Origin: Photobacterium aphoticum
GTDB taxonomy: Bacteria > Pseudomonadota > Gammaproteobacteria > Enterobacterales > Vibrionaceae
DNA length: 64,000 bases
Direction: 5' to 3'
Assembly (NCBI RefSeq): GCF_001029435.1
Contig: NZ_LDOV01000037.1
Coordinates: forward strand, 1-64,000
The notes under the pieces were generated by a model. The model made no database searches. It was not told the DNA's origin and saw nothing but the letters and a program-made list of their open reading frames with translations. Below, one piece after another: positions 37,459-47,252 of the stretch. Numbering within the stretch: position 1 is the first letter of the stretch; each line of letters begins with the position of its first letter. The position numbers were made by a program, and so were the translations under genes.

Positions 37459-39576
37459 ATGAGCGTGGCTATGAAGGCAGTAAACGAATTTTTAGGGGCG
37501 TTGAGTCAAACCGCCAAGCAAGCACACTGCCGGTTCTTGGTGGTGGTGAGGGGCAGTGAAACCTGGGCCAAGACGGTCAATGAGGCGTTGATCCCCCATT
37601 ATGTCTCGCCACTCTATTGCGGGCCGAGTCTGGCATGGGGGACTGATGCGCAATGGGTTCCGTTTAAGCTGGCTAAAAAGTGGCTCGGACGGGAGTCTGA
37701 TCTGCTGATGATGAATGGCTATGATGGCGTTGATGCGGAGGCTGTAGGGGCATTATCCGGTACGGTGGTCGGCGGTGGCTTGATGGTGTTGATGGTGTCG
37801 TCCGATTTTGGTGGTATGACGGACAGCCGTTTTCATCAACGGTTAGCGCGCCATTTTTCGGCGCTTGGCGTGGTGGTGTTGAACGAAGATCAGGCTTTAC
37901 CTTTACTGCCTGGTGTGCCAGCTGACGTATCTGTTGAAGAGGAGGTGGAAGCGCAGCCACAGGTATCTGCCCCTTTGCCGTTTGGCGCGCTGACGCCCTG
38001 CCAAGCTGATGCCATTATGGCGATCCGTCGTGTGGTGACCGGCCACCGTAAGCGCCCAGTGGTGCTGACAGCGGATCGTGGTCGCGGAAAATCTTCAGCA
38101 TTGGGACTCGCGGCGGCCAGTTTGTTGGCTGAGCGAGGCGGCCATATCGCTATTACGGCGCCCTCTTATGCGGCGGCAGAAACGGTGTTTCGCCATGTTG
38201 CTTTGCAAGCCGGTGTTACCTTCACCCAGCAAAGAGCGCTGGAGTGGGGAGAGGGGCGTATGACATTTGTCGCGCCCGATGCTTTACTGGTTGAGTCGAA
38301 TGAGTATGACAGTGTCTTTGTGGATGAGGCAGCGGCGATCCCGGCCCCGTTATTGGCCGGGTTGTTAGCACGGTTTAGCCGTTTAGTCTTTGCCAGTACC
38401 GTACACGGTTATGAAGGCACGGGACGGGGATTCGCGGTCAAGTTTCGCCAGATGCTCGATGCCGCCATGCCACAATGGCGCAGCGTAACATTATCCACCC
38501 CAATACGCTGGGCGATGGATGATCCGTTGGAGCTGTGGGTTTTTGAAGCGTTGTTGTTAAATGCAGAGTTGCCGGTGAGTGTGTATTCGGCGTCTGCGCA
38601 TGTTACTCACCAGCGCATTTCATCCCAGCATTTACTGGATAACGAAGTCTTGTTGGCAGGGGTTTTTGGGTTGCTGGTTAATGCCCATTATCAGACATCG
38701 CCGGCTGATTTGGTTAATCTACTCGACGATCCGGCTTTGCAGTTATTTGTCTCGACGGTGAATGAGCAAGTGATCGCATGCGCTTTAGTCATGGAGGAAG
38801 GCGGCTTTTCTGATGAATTGATCGGTGCCATTCAACGCGGGGAACGCCGTCCGAAGGGGCATTTATTGGCGCAATCTCTGGCCGCACATGTCGGTATTGG
38901 TGAAGCGGCGGCACAACGAGCGGGACGCGTTCTGCGTATTGCGGTCCATCCTGACTGGCAACAGCAAGGCATGGGTTCAGCGTTGTTGACGGTTATTCAA
39001 CAATGGGCCACTACACGTTGGGATTATCTCGGCACCAGTTTTGGTTATCTGCCTGAGTTGTTCGGGTTTTGGTTACGCAATGGCTATCACCCTGTGCGGT
39101 TAGGTTTTACGCGAGACGCCACCAGTGGCTATCCTTCTTTGCTGTGTGTGCTACCGTTATCGCAGAATAGTCAAGCGTGGTGGCCGACGGCACAAACGGT
39201 GTTTTCGGCAACGTTATCGGCTCATTGGTTTGATGGGTATGCCTCGTTATCTGCGCAGCAGGGTTTACCGTTGTGGCGCTATCAGCAGATCTCTTTTCCT
39301 TCATTGCCCGTGCTGCCGGCATCCTTGATGGAACAACATCTGATTTTATACACCCAAGGGGGATTAGGATTAGAAGCGGTGCAGCCGGCTTTGCAGCAAT
39401 GGCTCCAACAACAGTTGTGTTCTGTGGTCGATGACAACACCGAGGGATTGGCGCTGGTGTTCGCCAAAGTTATCCAACGTAAGGGATGGGCTGATGTAGT
39501 CAATGAGTTTGGATTGACGGGACGTAAGCACGCCGAGCAGGCGGTACGTTTATTTGTTCAGACCCACTACTGTTAA
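37459..39576 (+). CDS. tmcA: tRNA(Met) cytidine acetyltransferase TmcA
   Basis: 705-residue RNA-modifying enzyme (E. coli 671) that makes N4-acetylcytidine at the wobble base of elongator methionine tRNA using acetyl-CoA and ATP. The RecA-like helicase part has ADRGRGKSSALG (Walker A, about residue 205) and FVDEAAAIPAPLL; the GNAT acetyltransferase part follows (RVLRIAVHPDWQQQGMGSALL, about residue 490) with TSFGYLPELFGFWLRNGY. Start ATG 37459 is given by the open frame, with ATG 37471 equally possible; ribosome binding sites are weak for both. It is the last gene before the parS2-containing gene-poor stretch. Confidence 0.93.
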   Translation: MSVAMKAVNEFLGALSQTAKQAHCRFLVVVRGSETWAKTVNEALIPHYVSPLYCGPSLAWGTDAQWVPFKLAKKWLGRESDLLMMNGYDGVDAEAVGALSGTVVGGGLMVLMVSSDFGGMTDSRFHQRLARHFSALGVVVLNEDQALPLLPGVPADVSVEEEVEAQPQVSAPLPFGALTPCQADAIMAIRRVVTGHRKRPVVLTADRGRGKSSALGLAAASLLAERGGHIAITAPSYAAAETVFRHVALQAGVTFTQQRALEWGEGRMTFVAPDALLVESNEYDSVFVDEAAAIPAPLLAGLLARFSRLVFASTVHGYEGTGRGFAVKFRQMLDAAMPQWRSVTLSTPIRWAMDDPLELWVFEALLLNAELPVSVYSASAHVTHQRISSQHLLDNEVLLAGVFGLLVNAHYQTSPADLVNLLDDPALQLFVSTVNEQVIACALVMEEGGFSDELIGAIQRGERRPKGHLLAQSLAAHVGIGEAAAQRAGRVLRIAVHPDWQQQGMGSALLTVIQQWATTRWDYLGTSFGYLPELFGFWLRNGYHPVRLGFTRDATSGYPSLLCVLPLSQNSQAWWPTAQTVFSATLSAHWFDGYASLSAQQGLPLWRYQQISFPSLPVLPASLMEQHLILYTQGGLGLEAVQPALQQWLQQQLCSVVDDNTEGLALVFAKVIQRKGWADVVNEFGLTGRKHAEQAVRLFVQTHYC

Positions 39577-39630
39577 GTGAAGGGGAGTCTGTTTTTCTTC
39601 ACCTTACTGTGGCCATGTTTTTACCTGTCA

Positions 39631-39645
39631 ATTTACACTGTAAAT
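39631..39645. promoter_or_regulatory. parS2: parS2 centromere site 2
   Basis: ATTTACACTGTAAAT, a perfect 15-bp parS2 match, between the tmcA stop and its terminator. Confidence 0.92.
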
Positions 39646-39667
39646 TCATGGTATCAGGATTTCATTG

Positions 39668-39690
39668 AAAGCGCCTTTTGGCGCTTTTTT
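39668..39690 (+). terminator. tmcA terminator
   Basis: AAAGCGCC (39668-39675), TTTT loop, GGCGCTTT (39680-39687), then T. It sits exactly between two parS2 sites. Confidence 0.88.
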
Positions 39691-39693
39691 CTA

Positions 39694-39708
39694 ATTTACA
39701 CTGTAAAT
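39694..39708. promoter_or_regulatory. parS2: parS2 centromere site 3
   Basis: ATTTACACTGTAAAT, a perfect parS2 match identical to site 2 and 63 bp away from it. Confidence 0.92.
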
Positions 39709-40512
39709 TTCAGCCTTCCTATTTTCTTGCCTTTTTCTGTTCTGTCCATTTTTACCCCTTACTCTCCTATGTCGCCATCGCCGTTGTTATGAACAAGAAG
39801 AACCGCTTTGTTCAATGAACGCGTGAGGTTTAGCGTGGTTAATGTCATCTTGTGCCAGACTCTCAGCGCCCAGAAAGGCAGCTTTCCCGACGTGGCGTTG
39901 CTGGCTCAGACGCTACTTTATGCCCAAATGAGTCAGCCTATGGGCCTTGTTACGAGAGCATTTGAATGAGTGGCAAATCTCGTGGCATCGAGAGCAAAGC
40001 ACGGAATCATTCAGCGTTGGTTTTCTGATACTTGGATGAAGATGGGGGCGCTCTCCGTATAGCATCGCAAGGATACTATACGGTATGGTGTGTTGTATAA
40101 TGTCAACGTTCAGCAAATGCTGATTATTACGCCTTGATGGGAAGCATCAAACATGCCGCGCTCGCGCATATTTCGGCATGGATTGAATGAGGCTAAACGA
40201 TAATGTTTAGGCTGTGATGATGGTTGCTGCGTACACATCTCATCGAGTGCGGGGACACGATACGCTGTGGCAAATGGCAATCATCAGTGTTGATATGCCA
40301 ATCGATGTAAACGCCCTTCATGCCATTTAATATAGCAGTCAGCATTTATGCTGCCTTTATGGCTGAGCTTAGTGCCAGAGCGATTGAGATCAGCGCCATC
40401 AGCCAGGATATTTACGATGAGTGTGCTACCAACAAAGCGATGCCGCATGATGCGACGACATTCAGTGACGCTTCTCAGTAAGGCTAACGGCGCAGTCATC
40501 ATTACGTAGACT

Positions 40513-40527
40513 ATTTACAGTGTAAAT
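40513..40527. promoter_or_regulatory. parS2: parS2 centromere site 4
   Basis: ATTTACAGTGTAAAT, a perfect parS2 match in the middle of the gene-poor region. Confidence 0.92.
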
Positions 40528-40980
40528 TCAATATTGGGGATGGCGCTTTGAACGACAATGGATGTGTGAAAGTGACGGCTTGAGTCAATCACAGACTGTG
40601 CTAGATCCCATTATTATCGCGTGTTGATTGTTGTTTCAATATCAACACACCTCTCAGTGTGACGGCAATACAGGTGTCATACGTGTCATCAATATAAATA
40701 GGGAATATGAAAAGGAAAATGAATCGGAAGGATGCGTTTAATAGTATGAGCCGCTTAACCAATCACATCGCTCAAGAGGCCGGTATCCAGTCGCATTCAT
40801 GAATGAGTGTGAGAGGGGGCGGATGGCGACACAGGATGATGGGGACAGGCCTTTGTGCGTATCATTTGCTGCCCAAGACAAGGTGTCGCGTTGACTGCAA
40901 ACGGGTTTTGAAAGTAAGCACGAGCGTGCCCCAAAGCAGTGATCAGTGATTTCCATTGCATGATGGAATGTCATTATTAT

Positions 40981-41007
40981 CTGTTTATCTGTTTATCTGT
41001 TTATCTG
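40981..41007. repeat. octamer tandem repeat (CTGTTTAT)3
   Basis: Three exact copies of CTGTTTAT followed by CTG within the gene-poor region. Confidence 0.9.
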
Positions 41008-42055
41008 CTTGCCTCGTGTCGTTACTGACCTTGTATGAACAAGGTGCGATGATGTTCTTTCATGATGTATTGTTCGTGCGCACCATCATTGCATACCGTT
41101 ATAGAGAGCAATGGAGAGATCGAGGTTAGATAGTGTTAAAGGGCGGGGATTGTCGTTCGTTGGCAGGGCTGGAATGATGGCTTATTGATGGGAGAAATCT
41201 TTAAATTTTTTATCACAGCTTAATTCACTTCAGTTGAACATAGTGATGATTTAACTTGCCTCTGTGAGTACATACCTGAATATGTCGCAATGATTGGCTT
41301 CTCCTATCTTCTGTCCAATTAAGCCGGTCCTTGGTGGGGGAATGAGAAAGGGTAGGACGTCGAGCCTAATATCGAGCACTTAACATTGAGTACAGTGCCG
41401 CTGCTTAGGGGCTCGAACGAATGAAACGCCAGTGAGTGTTGCGGGAGCGCAAGCTTAGTTAAAGGCGTGTCACGCACGGTGAGGGGCAAGTTCAGGAGTC
41501 ATTGTCTTCTGGCATGCAATACAGCCCAGTGGCGTTTTGTAGGGGTTAACATTGTATGGCGTGGCGAGAACCAAAACCTGATATGACATTGAGAATTCGA
41601 AACCGCGAATGAGAACCCTAAAAATAGAAAACTAAAATGAGGATCTGTTTGTCGTCCTACGGGTCTCTGAAGCGCTGAGAATGTTGCCCTATAGGAGGCT
41701 TGGTTGATGGAGCCATCCCCTCATATCTGTGCGTTCTCCCTAGTATTGGCTGTGTGTGAGCGGGCGAACGGAAGAGAAGGGAATAAAAGGGAAAGCGGCT
41801 ATTATTGATTGGCAGCGAGTACTGAGAACACAGCGCCAGAGCGCGAGAGGTTTAGCGTCGGGCGTCATGGACGTTTTTCAAATCATCAAATGCTCTGTCT
41901 ATCCTCGTTTGGCTTTTTGTGACTATTCATAAAATGAGTTTATGGGCAATGTCTTTGTGCTATGGCGTGATGCCTGGATTTCGTCAGCCTTCCGCCGCTC
42001 TGTTTGCAAGAGACACGGGCTAGGGAAGACACGGAGAACAGGGGCATTCAGGCAT

Positions 42056-42084
42056 AAAAAAACCGCCTGGAGGTCAGGCGGTTT
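42056..42084 (-). terminator. terminator of the lapD-like gene
   Basis: AAACCGCCTG (42060-42069) and CAGGCGGTTT (42075-42084) form a 10-bp stem; the minus strand continues into T residues. Confidence 0.9.
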
Positions 42085-42089
42085 GGGGT

Positions 42090-42104
42090 ATTTACAGTGT
42101 AAAT
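42090..42104. promoter_or_regulatory. parS2: parS2 centromere site 5
   Basis: ATTTACAGTGTAAAT, a perfect parS2 match between the lapD-like stop codon and its terminator. Confidence 0.92.
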
Positions 42105-42124
42105 GATCAGAGGTGCATCACACT

Positions 42125-44092
42125 TTAGGTAAAGAGTGCCGGCTGAATCGGATTACCGGATGAAGCTTTCACTTGCTGGTTTTCAATGATGTAGCCTTGG
42201 AAACCACTGACAAACAGATCGGCTAAGCGATCGAGTTGCGTTTCCGTTTCTACCCGTGTGGCGATGGTCGTGATATTCAAGCTATGCGCTGTGCGAGAGA
42301 TGGACGACAGCAAATTAATCTTCACCTGATCATTGAGCTGATGGGTGTACGAGAAATCAATCTTGACGTAATCCGGGCGGAACTCACGTAAGTAATCCAG
42401 CGACTTCAGATAGCGGCCATAATTATCCACCCCCATCCCAAATTTGTAGAAGCGGATTGCCGAGCACAGCAGGCTGCATGAGTCCGGTGTGCGAACAAAG
42501 CTGGTCTCTGGGATCTCAAAGTAGATACGCGAAGACAGACGCTGATTACGTTCCATCAATTCGGTCAGCCAGCGAATGAATGCAGGATCGCTCACACTGT
42601 TTGATGTCACGTTAATCGCAATCGGGCCAAAGCTCGGGTTGGCATTGAGCATATTGATGTGATGCGCAATGACATGACGGTCAAACTGTACACCGGCACC
42701 CACATCCTCAATCGCGCCCAAGAATTGCGACGCCCCGTACTGCTGGTTGTTCTTACGGATTTCAGAGAACACTTCGTAGTGCAGGATATTGTTGTTGTCG
42801 TCAGCAACTGGCTGGTACGAATACTGGATCAGGTTGTTATCAATCGCTTCTAACAACAGTGACTTCCATTGCTGCTTACCAAACGAGATCGGCTGCTGAG
42901 AATCATCAGCAATGGCTAATGGCTCGGCCGGGGTCAATGCCGCTTTCGCCAGCACGTTATCCAGCTGCGCCAACAACTGTGAAGCTGTACTTGGTTGGTG
43001 TACCACTAACATACCAATGCTGACGCTGTCCGGGTAATCGATATGATGACGCTGTTGCAACTCGCTGTGAACGGTATGCATGGACTCCGCAATCACTTTT
43101 AGCTTCTCTGCGGTGATATTCGGCGCCAGTACAGCAAACTCATCGTACGACAAGCGGGCAAGGGTCACATCACTGTGGATGATATTGGCATTGAGCTCTT
43201 CCGCTAACGAGTGGACAAACTTATCACCGATTTCAAAACCGGCTTCACGATAAATATCATCAATTAAGGTGGATTTTAAAATGATCAAACCGCCCTGATG
43301 AGAGTCAGACAGCCAGGAGTTAAGTTGGTTAATAAAGTAGTGACGGTTACCCAAGCTAGAGACATTATCACGATAAGCTTGTTCTTTTAGCTTGATGGCT
43401 TCGGTAGCCTGGCGCTTAAAGTTGGCTTCAAGTTGCGCAATCAAATGATTGATCATCTTGGTGATATCACGCCCTTCTTTATCCAGCGGTATCGGCAAGG
43501 GGCCAGAGAACTGGTTATTTACAATATTGCTGTACTGCGCGGCAATTTGACTGATTGAGCGCAACTTACGTTTGAGCATCAACAAAGCCAATAATCCCAA
43601 CACAACACAAACGCTCAGTGCAAAATAAATAAAGACCTGAGTTTGCTGCCAAAGCTGCTGCTGCCAAGGTGCGGGCAGTAAGGCAATGCGCAGTGTGGCA
43701 AAAGGAGAGAGATCTTTATACAGGGTACGTGAGGTTTCAAATGCATCGAACTGTGCCAACATGGTGAACCATTCCGGTTGATGGAAGGGTTGCGAAGATT
43801 GTTGGGTATATGTTTTACTGCCATCAGCTAACACCAAACTAACAGAAATGCTCGCTTGGGTTTGCGTGATGGAACGTAAACTGCTATTGATGATATCGTC
43901 GGAAAGCAGTTCGACATTGTTGAAGGTCTTATCGAGCAATGTTTCAGACAGATAGGCTTGCGTTTGTAATTGGATTTCTGCTTGTTTGGCGAGGGTCGAT
44001 TTTACGGCAAAAAAATGACCCGCCACAGCGCTGAGGAGCAGCAAACTTAAGCTGAAAAAGATCACGTTAAAAGTATATTTGGCGATAGTCAT
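42125..44092 (-). CDS. LapD-like degenerate GGDEF/EAL c-di-GMP receptor
   Basis: 655-residue inner-membrane protein: transmembrane segment (about 8-29), periplasmic LapD/MoxY-type domain (30-150), second transmembrane segment (about 153-173), HAMP-like linker, GGDEF-like domain (about 240-390) and EAL-like domain (about 405-650). The GGDEF signature is replaced by RLSYDEF (313-319) and EAL by EVF (440-442), and the DDFG motif by VDNYG (555-559), so it is probably catalytically inactive and reads c-di-GMP as a receptor, as LapD does when it sequesters the protease LapG. No lapG lies next to it. A distant relation to CsrD-type proteins is an alternative. Confidence 0.75.
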   Translation of the reverse strand: MTIAKYTFNVIFFSLSLLLLSAVAGHFFAVKSTLAKQAEIQLQTQAYLSETLLDKTFNNVELLSDDIINSSLRSITQTQASISVSLVLADGSKTYTQQSSQPFHQPEWFTMLAQFDAFETSRTLYKDLSPFATLRIALLPAPWQQQLWQQTQVFIYFALSVCVVLGLLALLMLKRKLRSISQIAAQYSNIVNNQFSGPLPIPLDKEGRDITKMINHLIAQLEANFKRQATEAIKLKEQAYRDNVSSLGNRHYFINQLNSWLSDSHQGGLIILKSTLIDDIYREAGFEIGDKFVHSLAEELNANIIHSDVTLARLSYDEFAVLAPNITAEKLKVIAESMHTVHSELQQRHHIDYPDSVSIGMLVVHQPSTASQLLAQLDNVLAKAALTPAEPLAIADDSQQPISFGKQQWKSLLLEAIDNNLIQYSYQPVADDNNNILHYEVFSEIRKNNQQYGASQFLGAIEDVGAGVQFDRHVIAHHINMLNANPSFGPIAINVTSNSVSDPAFIRWLTELMERNQRLSSRIYFEIPETSFVRTPDSCSLLCSAIRFYKFGMGVDNYGRYLKSLDYLREFRPDYVKIDFSYTHQLNDQVKINLLSSISRTAHSLNITTIATRVETETQLDRLADLFVSGFQGYIIENQQVKASSGNPIQPALFT

Positions 44093-44664
44093 AAATCATT
44101 CTCAAATAGCGCTACACGGGTTAGACCGAGGGTTGAGCATTGATAAATCAGTTAGTTAGCCTATAGCAATGCCTTTTACTAAAATAACAAATTTTTGCGT
44201 CAAATTGCCGTCAATACGTATTTGGTATTGGCAAAGCTAGACTTGCATCTTAAATAAATGTAATGCGAGTGCCGCTTGCAAGTTGATTTAAAGTCATAGA
44301 CATAGGTTTACGCCTTAAACGTTAAATTGTTCTTGCTCAATATGAAATCGAATGGATGTTTATGAGTGCGGTTTTGCGATCTGAGCCTTGATCCACCCTG
44401 TCCCTGTCCGAGGGAATGGTGTGAATTGTGTATCAATTTGACTTTTTTTGACTTTCGCCTGACGTCCTCCATCTTTTCTTTATTCTTCCGCTATGTTTAA
44501 GCCGGTCAGACAAGGTGTAATATTTGTCACACAAAATAAACGGGTACCGGTGTTGCTGTTGTGAATACCATTAGATGGGGAAATCTGGCTGATCGAAGCA
44601 TTCACGCTGGCGAGGGGAAAAAGGAGTCGCTATAGTGTGGACGTTATGATTAATGGAGTGAACA
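44093..44664. other. divergent intergenic region, lapD-like/pdxH
   Basis: 572 bp, AT-rich near the lapD-like gene, expected to hold both promoters. I see no small gene, strong palindrome or terminator. Confidence 0.5.
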
Positions 44665-45309
44665 ATGGAATTGTCTGATATTCGACGTGATTACACCAAA
44701 GGTGGTCTTCGACGACATGATTTACCGGCACAACCTGAAATCCTTTTTGATCAGTGGTTGAAGCAAGCCATTGAGGCACAGCTGACCGATCCGACAGCAA
44801 TGACGGTTGCGACGGTGGATGCAGATGGCCAACCATTCCAACGGATCGTGTTACTCAAGCATTTTGATGAAAAAGGTTTTGTCTTTTACACCAACTTGGG
44901 CAGCCGTAAGGCGATGCAGTTGGCGGATAACGCAAAGATCAGTTTGCATTTTCCTTGGCATCCTCTTGAACGTCAGGTGCATATCACCGGAACGGCGCAA
45001 AAGTTGTCAGCGCGAGACGTCTTAACCTATTTTTCTTCCCGTCCGAAAGAAAGCCAGCTCGCCGCGTGGGCAAGTCGCCAGAGTTCCCGCTTAAGTGCAC
45101 GCCAAGCCCTGGAAAGTAAATTCATGGAGCTGAAGCAAAAGTACGCAAAAGGGGAAGTGCCGGTACCGACTTTTTGGGGAGGTTACCGTGTCACAGTTTC
45201 TTCGATGGAATTTTGGCAAGGTGGTGCACACCGTTTGCATGATCGCTTCTTATTTACCCGCCAAGCGGATACACCGTCGACTTGGGACATTGAGCGCTTA
45301 GCCCCTTAA
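44665..45309 (+). CDS. pdxH: pyridoxine/pyridoxamine 5'-phosphate oxidase
   Basis: 214-residue FMN enzyme that oxidises pyridoxine or pyridoxamine 5'-phosphate to pyridoxal 5'-phosphate, the last step of vitamin B6 synthesis and salvage. FMN- and PLP-binding blocks are present: [28 protein letters not shown] and the C-terminal [18 protein letters not shown] ending ERLAP. GGAG lies before the ATG. It is monocistronic, ending at a bidirectional terminator. Confidence 0.96.
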   Translation: MELSDIRRDYTKGGLRRHDLPAQPEILFDQWLKQAIEAQLTDPTAMTVATVDADGQPFQRIVLLKHFDEKGFVFYTNLGSRKAMQLADNAKISLHFPWHPLERQVHITGTAQKLSARDVLTYFSSRPKESQLAAWASRQSSRLSARQALESKFMELKQKYAKGEVPVPTFWGGYRVTVSSMEFWQGGAHRLHDRFLFTRQADTPSTWDIERLAP

Positions 45310-45347
45310 TAATTAACCCCTTAATAAATAGGGACGTTAAATGCGGC

Positions 45348-45378
45348 AAAAAAAAGAGCAGTCTGACTGCTCTTTTTT
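45348..45378. terminator. bidirectional terminator between pdxH and the LuxR-family gene
   Basis: GAGCAGT (45356-45362) and ACTGCTC (45366-45372) form a stem with A-run and T-run on the two sides. Confidence 0.9.
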
Positions 45379-46087
45379 ATTCTTTCAAAATCACGGATAG
45401 CTGACGTTTGAGCATGCTCTCGGGAATATGGGAGCCAAACCCTTGTTCAAGGGCGAGATCAATCAACTCACTTTTTGAGTTGGCATTGAATTTTTCACGC
45501 AGTCGCAGTACGTAGTTCTCCACCGTTTTCACCGACAGCCCAAGCACTTTGGCCATGTACTGAGGTTTTTTGCCATACAGCAGCAAAAAAAGGACCTCGG
45601 ATTCTCGCGTATTGAGCAGAATACGTCCCTGTGGCTGTACCACATTGAATGACGCTTGCTCTTTGGGATCCATGCCTGCGGCACGACAAATCCAGTGGCC
45701 CACTTCCAAGATGGCGGTATCCTTCAGCTCAAGGCCGGAAAAGATGGTACCGACAATGGTATCGTGTTCATTTTTCCACGGTGTTTTGGTAAACAAATGG
45801 GCGCGCCAGCGGCCATCAGCATAAGGGTGGATATCTAATACGCGAATGCGTTGACCGGTCGTGATCACCAATTGGTCTTGTGCCTGAAATTCTGTCGCAC
45901 ACTCAATGGTGGGGCTGGGCATATCAAAATCACTGCGTCCGATACAATCTAAATGATGATCGACCCCAATCATTTCGCCGTATTCCTCGTTGGCATACAC
46001 GAAGATGGAATTTTTATCTTTACATCCCCAACAACCAGGTAGCTGATTAAATATATGTAATAAAGAAGGATCGACGCTATTTTTCAC
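45377..46087 (-). CDS. PAS-LuxR-type transcriptional regulator
   Basis: About 236 residues. An N-terminal PAS-like sensor region (PGCWGCKDKNSIFVYANEEYGEMIG) is followed by a LuxR/FixJ helix-turn-helix near the C-terminus (LNTRESEVLFLLLYGKKPQYMAKVLGLSVKTVENYVLRLREKF). No receiver-domain aspartate pattern is seen, so it is not a classical response regulator. The start is uncertain: no ATG is available near the N-terminus, and GTG 46087 is proposed; the frame stays open to 46123. Its signal and targets are unknown. Confidence 0.75.
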   Translation of the reverse strand: MKNSVDPSLLHIFNQLPGCWGCKDKNSIFVYANEEYGEMIGVDHHLDCIGRSDFDMPSPTIECATEFQAQDQLVITTGQRIRVLDIHPYADGRWRAHLFTKTPWKNEHDTIVGTIFSGLELKDTAILEVGHWICRAAGMDPKEQASFNVVQPQGRILLNTRESEVLFLLLYGKKPQYMAKVLGLSVKTVENYVLRLREKFNANSKSELIDLALEQGFGSHIPESMLKRQLSVILKE

Positions 46088-46193
46088 GTGGAAATTGCCT
46101 GAACGCACAACGATTAAAAACAAGACGCAGTTTAAATGAATATGACGAGGTTACAATATCTGGGTGACGGCTTTTTGGGCATTAGGAAATAAA

Positions 46194-46224
46194 AGCGAAA
46201 AAAAAGCCGGTCATTAAGACCGGC
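46194..46224 (-). terminator. orphan minus-strand terminator
   Basis: GCCGGTC (46206-46212) and GACCGGC (46218-46224) with a 5-nt loop; on the minus strand this is followed by a long T-run. No gene on the minus strand lies upstream before 47.5 kb, so it probably ends a non-coding RNA. Confidence 0.8.
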
Positions 46225-46420
46225 AAAGACAAGAGTTTCGCTCCTAAGAGCATAATCCTGTACGACGTGTAGAAGAGGTGACTAATCAGATGAATAAAAT
46301 TGCATATGAGGGTATATATGCGACACACCTGATTGGTCGGTACCCAATGTTGGATACCGTAAACAATGAGTGGAAAATTCTACTCACTGTTCACAAAACG
46401 GAATATATCGTAGGCAAACA
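46206..46420 (-). ncRNA. candidate small RNA ending at the orphan terminator
   Basis: The minus strand right of the terminator has local hairpins, such as GAGTGG-N-CCACTC-like pairing near 46360-46390 and GCTC/GAGC near 46236-46252, and no open frame with a ribosome binding site. The 5' end and promoter are not resolved; the right boundary is a guess. I do not recognise a known Vibrio small RNA. Confidence 0.3.
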
Positions 46421-46858
46421 AAGGGAGTAAGGGGGGAAATCACCTATTGACAGAGTGCTGGAAATGTGGGTGTTGCTGTGTTGTGTGTGACTAATAATTG
46501 CTTGGAGAAAGCGAGGCGACACTTGCAAGCAAACGATTTCGTGGAATGTTTTACTGTGGTGGCAAAAAATGCGCCCACCGTATATGCATTGGTATTCTTA
46601 AAATATGGCGTAGATGAATAAAATTTCTACTATTTTGCTTATCGATTCTGGTGTGGGTGGCGCGGTATAAAAAAGCGCCATCGTATTACCTGTCTAGTTA
46701 TGCATGCATGTGCATTCAAAATTGTCATTAAGGCGGTGAATTTTTACAGATGAATAGCCGTTGAGCGGGAAAAAAATAGTATTGCACACGCTATTTATTT
46801 TTATTTTTAATTAATTGAAGGGCGTGTGGATATAAACGGACTATCAAAAAGTTTACAT

Positions 46859-46881
46859 AACTGACAAATATGATATCAGTT
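46859..46881. promoter_or_regulatory. inverted repeat of unknown role
   Basis: AACTGA (46859-46864) and TCAGTT (46876-46881) are inverted copies in AT-rich DNA. It could be an operator or chance. Confidence 0.2.
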
Positions 46882-47145
46882 CCTTTTTAAGTGGATTTAA
46901 TGTTAATTTCCGACGCGAACTTTAACGTTTATAAAATCTATTTTTTGACGCACAGTACGCGCCACCTTAGCACCTGCATGATAATGCTTGAAATAATACA
47001 TCCGCTAACGATGTCTTCGAGCGGGGAAAGCAATGAGGTGTTGTGATTTGAATCATGGTGGTCTACTGGACTCGTTATGCCTATCAAAAGCATAAAGCGA
47101 GGCTGATGTGGGGATGTTTACGGTAGACAAATTTGATATGGCACA

Positions 47146-47252
47146 GGAACGATGATCAAGTGGGTGTGATCATGGCGGACGCAATGGGTGATTGGAACGA
47201 TGATCATGTACGATCTTGATCTCGATCCGTGTTTTATACGGAAGCATGATCA
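47146..47252. repeat. distant RctB-type iteron cluster
   Basis: ATGATCA occurs at 47152-47158, 47200-47206 and 47246-47252, and GTGATCA at 47166-47172. The bases before three of them, GGAACG, GGAACG and GGAAGC, are identical to those in the origin array. Three more GATC sites fill 47212-47227. The cluster is about 13 kb from oriCII. V. cholerae is known to have RctB sites away from the origin that lower initiation, so this is probably a regulatory RctB-binding locus. Confidence 0.75.

Larger units (their letters stand above)
39577..42124. other. 2.5 kb gene-poor region holding four parS2 sites
   Basis: No convincing gene was found on either strand between tmcA and the convergent lapD-like gene. 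Some short plus-strand stretches read like coding sequence broken by stops (for example about 39808-39969 and 39970-40063), which may be remnants. An 8-bp tandem repeat occurs at 40981-41007. Four perfect parS2 sites lie at its two ends and in the first half, so it may be maintained as centromere DNA. Confidence 0.6.

Noticed and set aside
39808..39969. Short plus-strand frame with protein-like sequence (FNERVRFSVVNVIL...)
   Set aside because: Only about 50 codons with TTG or GTG starts and a weak ribosome binding site; noted as a possible remnant within the gene-poor feature rather than called as a gene.
40284..40502. 72-codon minus-strand frame in the gene desert, possible transposase fragment
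   Set aside because: I could not match it to any transposase family, and there are no terminal inverted repeats or target duplications near it.
47042..47057. Possible CRP site (TGTGA-N6-TCATG)
   Set aside because: Only one half matches well and it is not near a mapped promoter.
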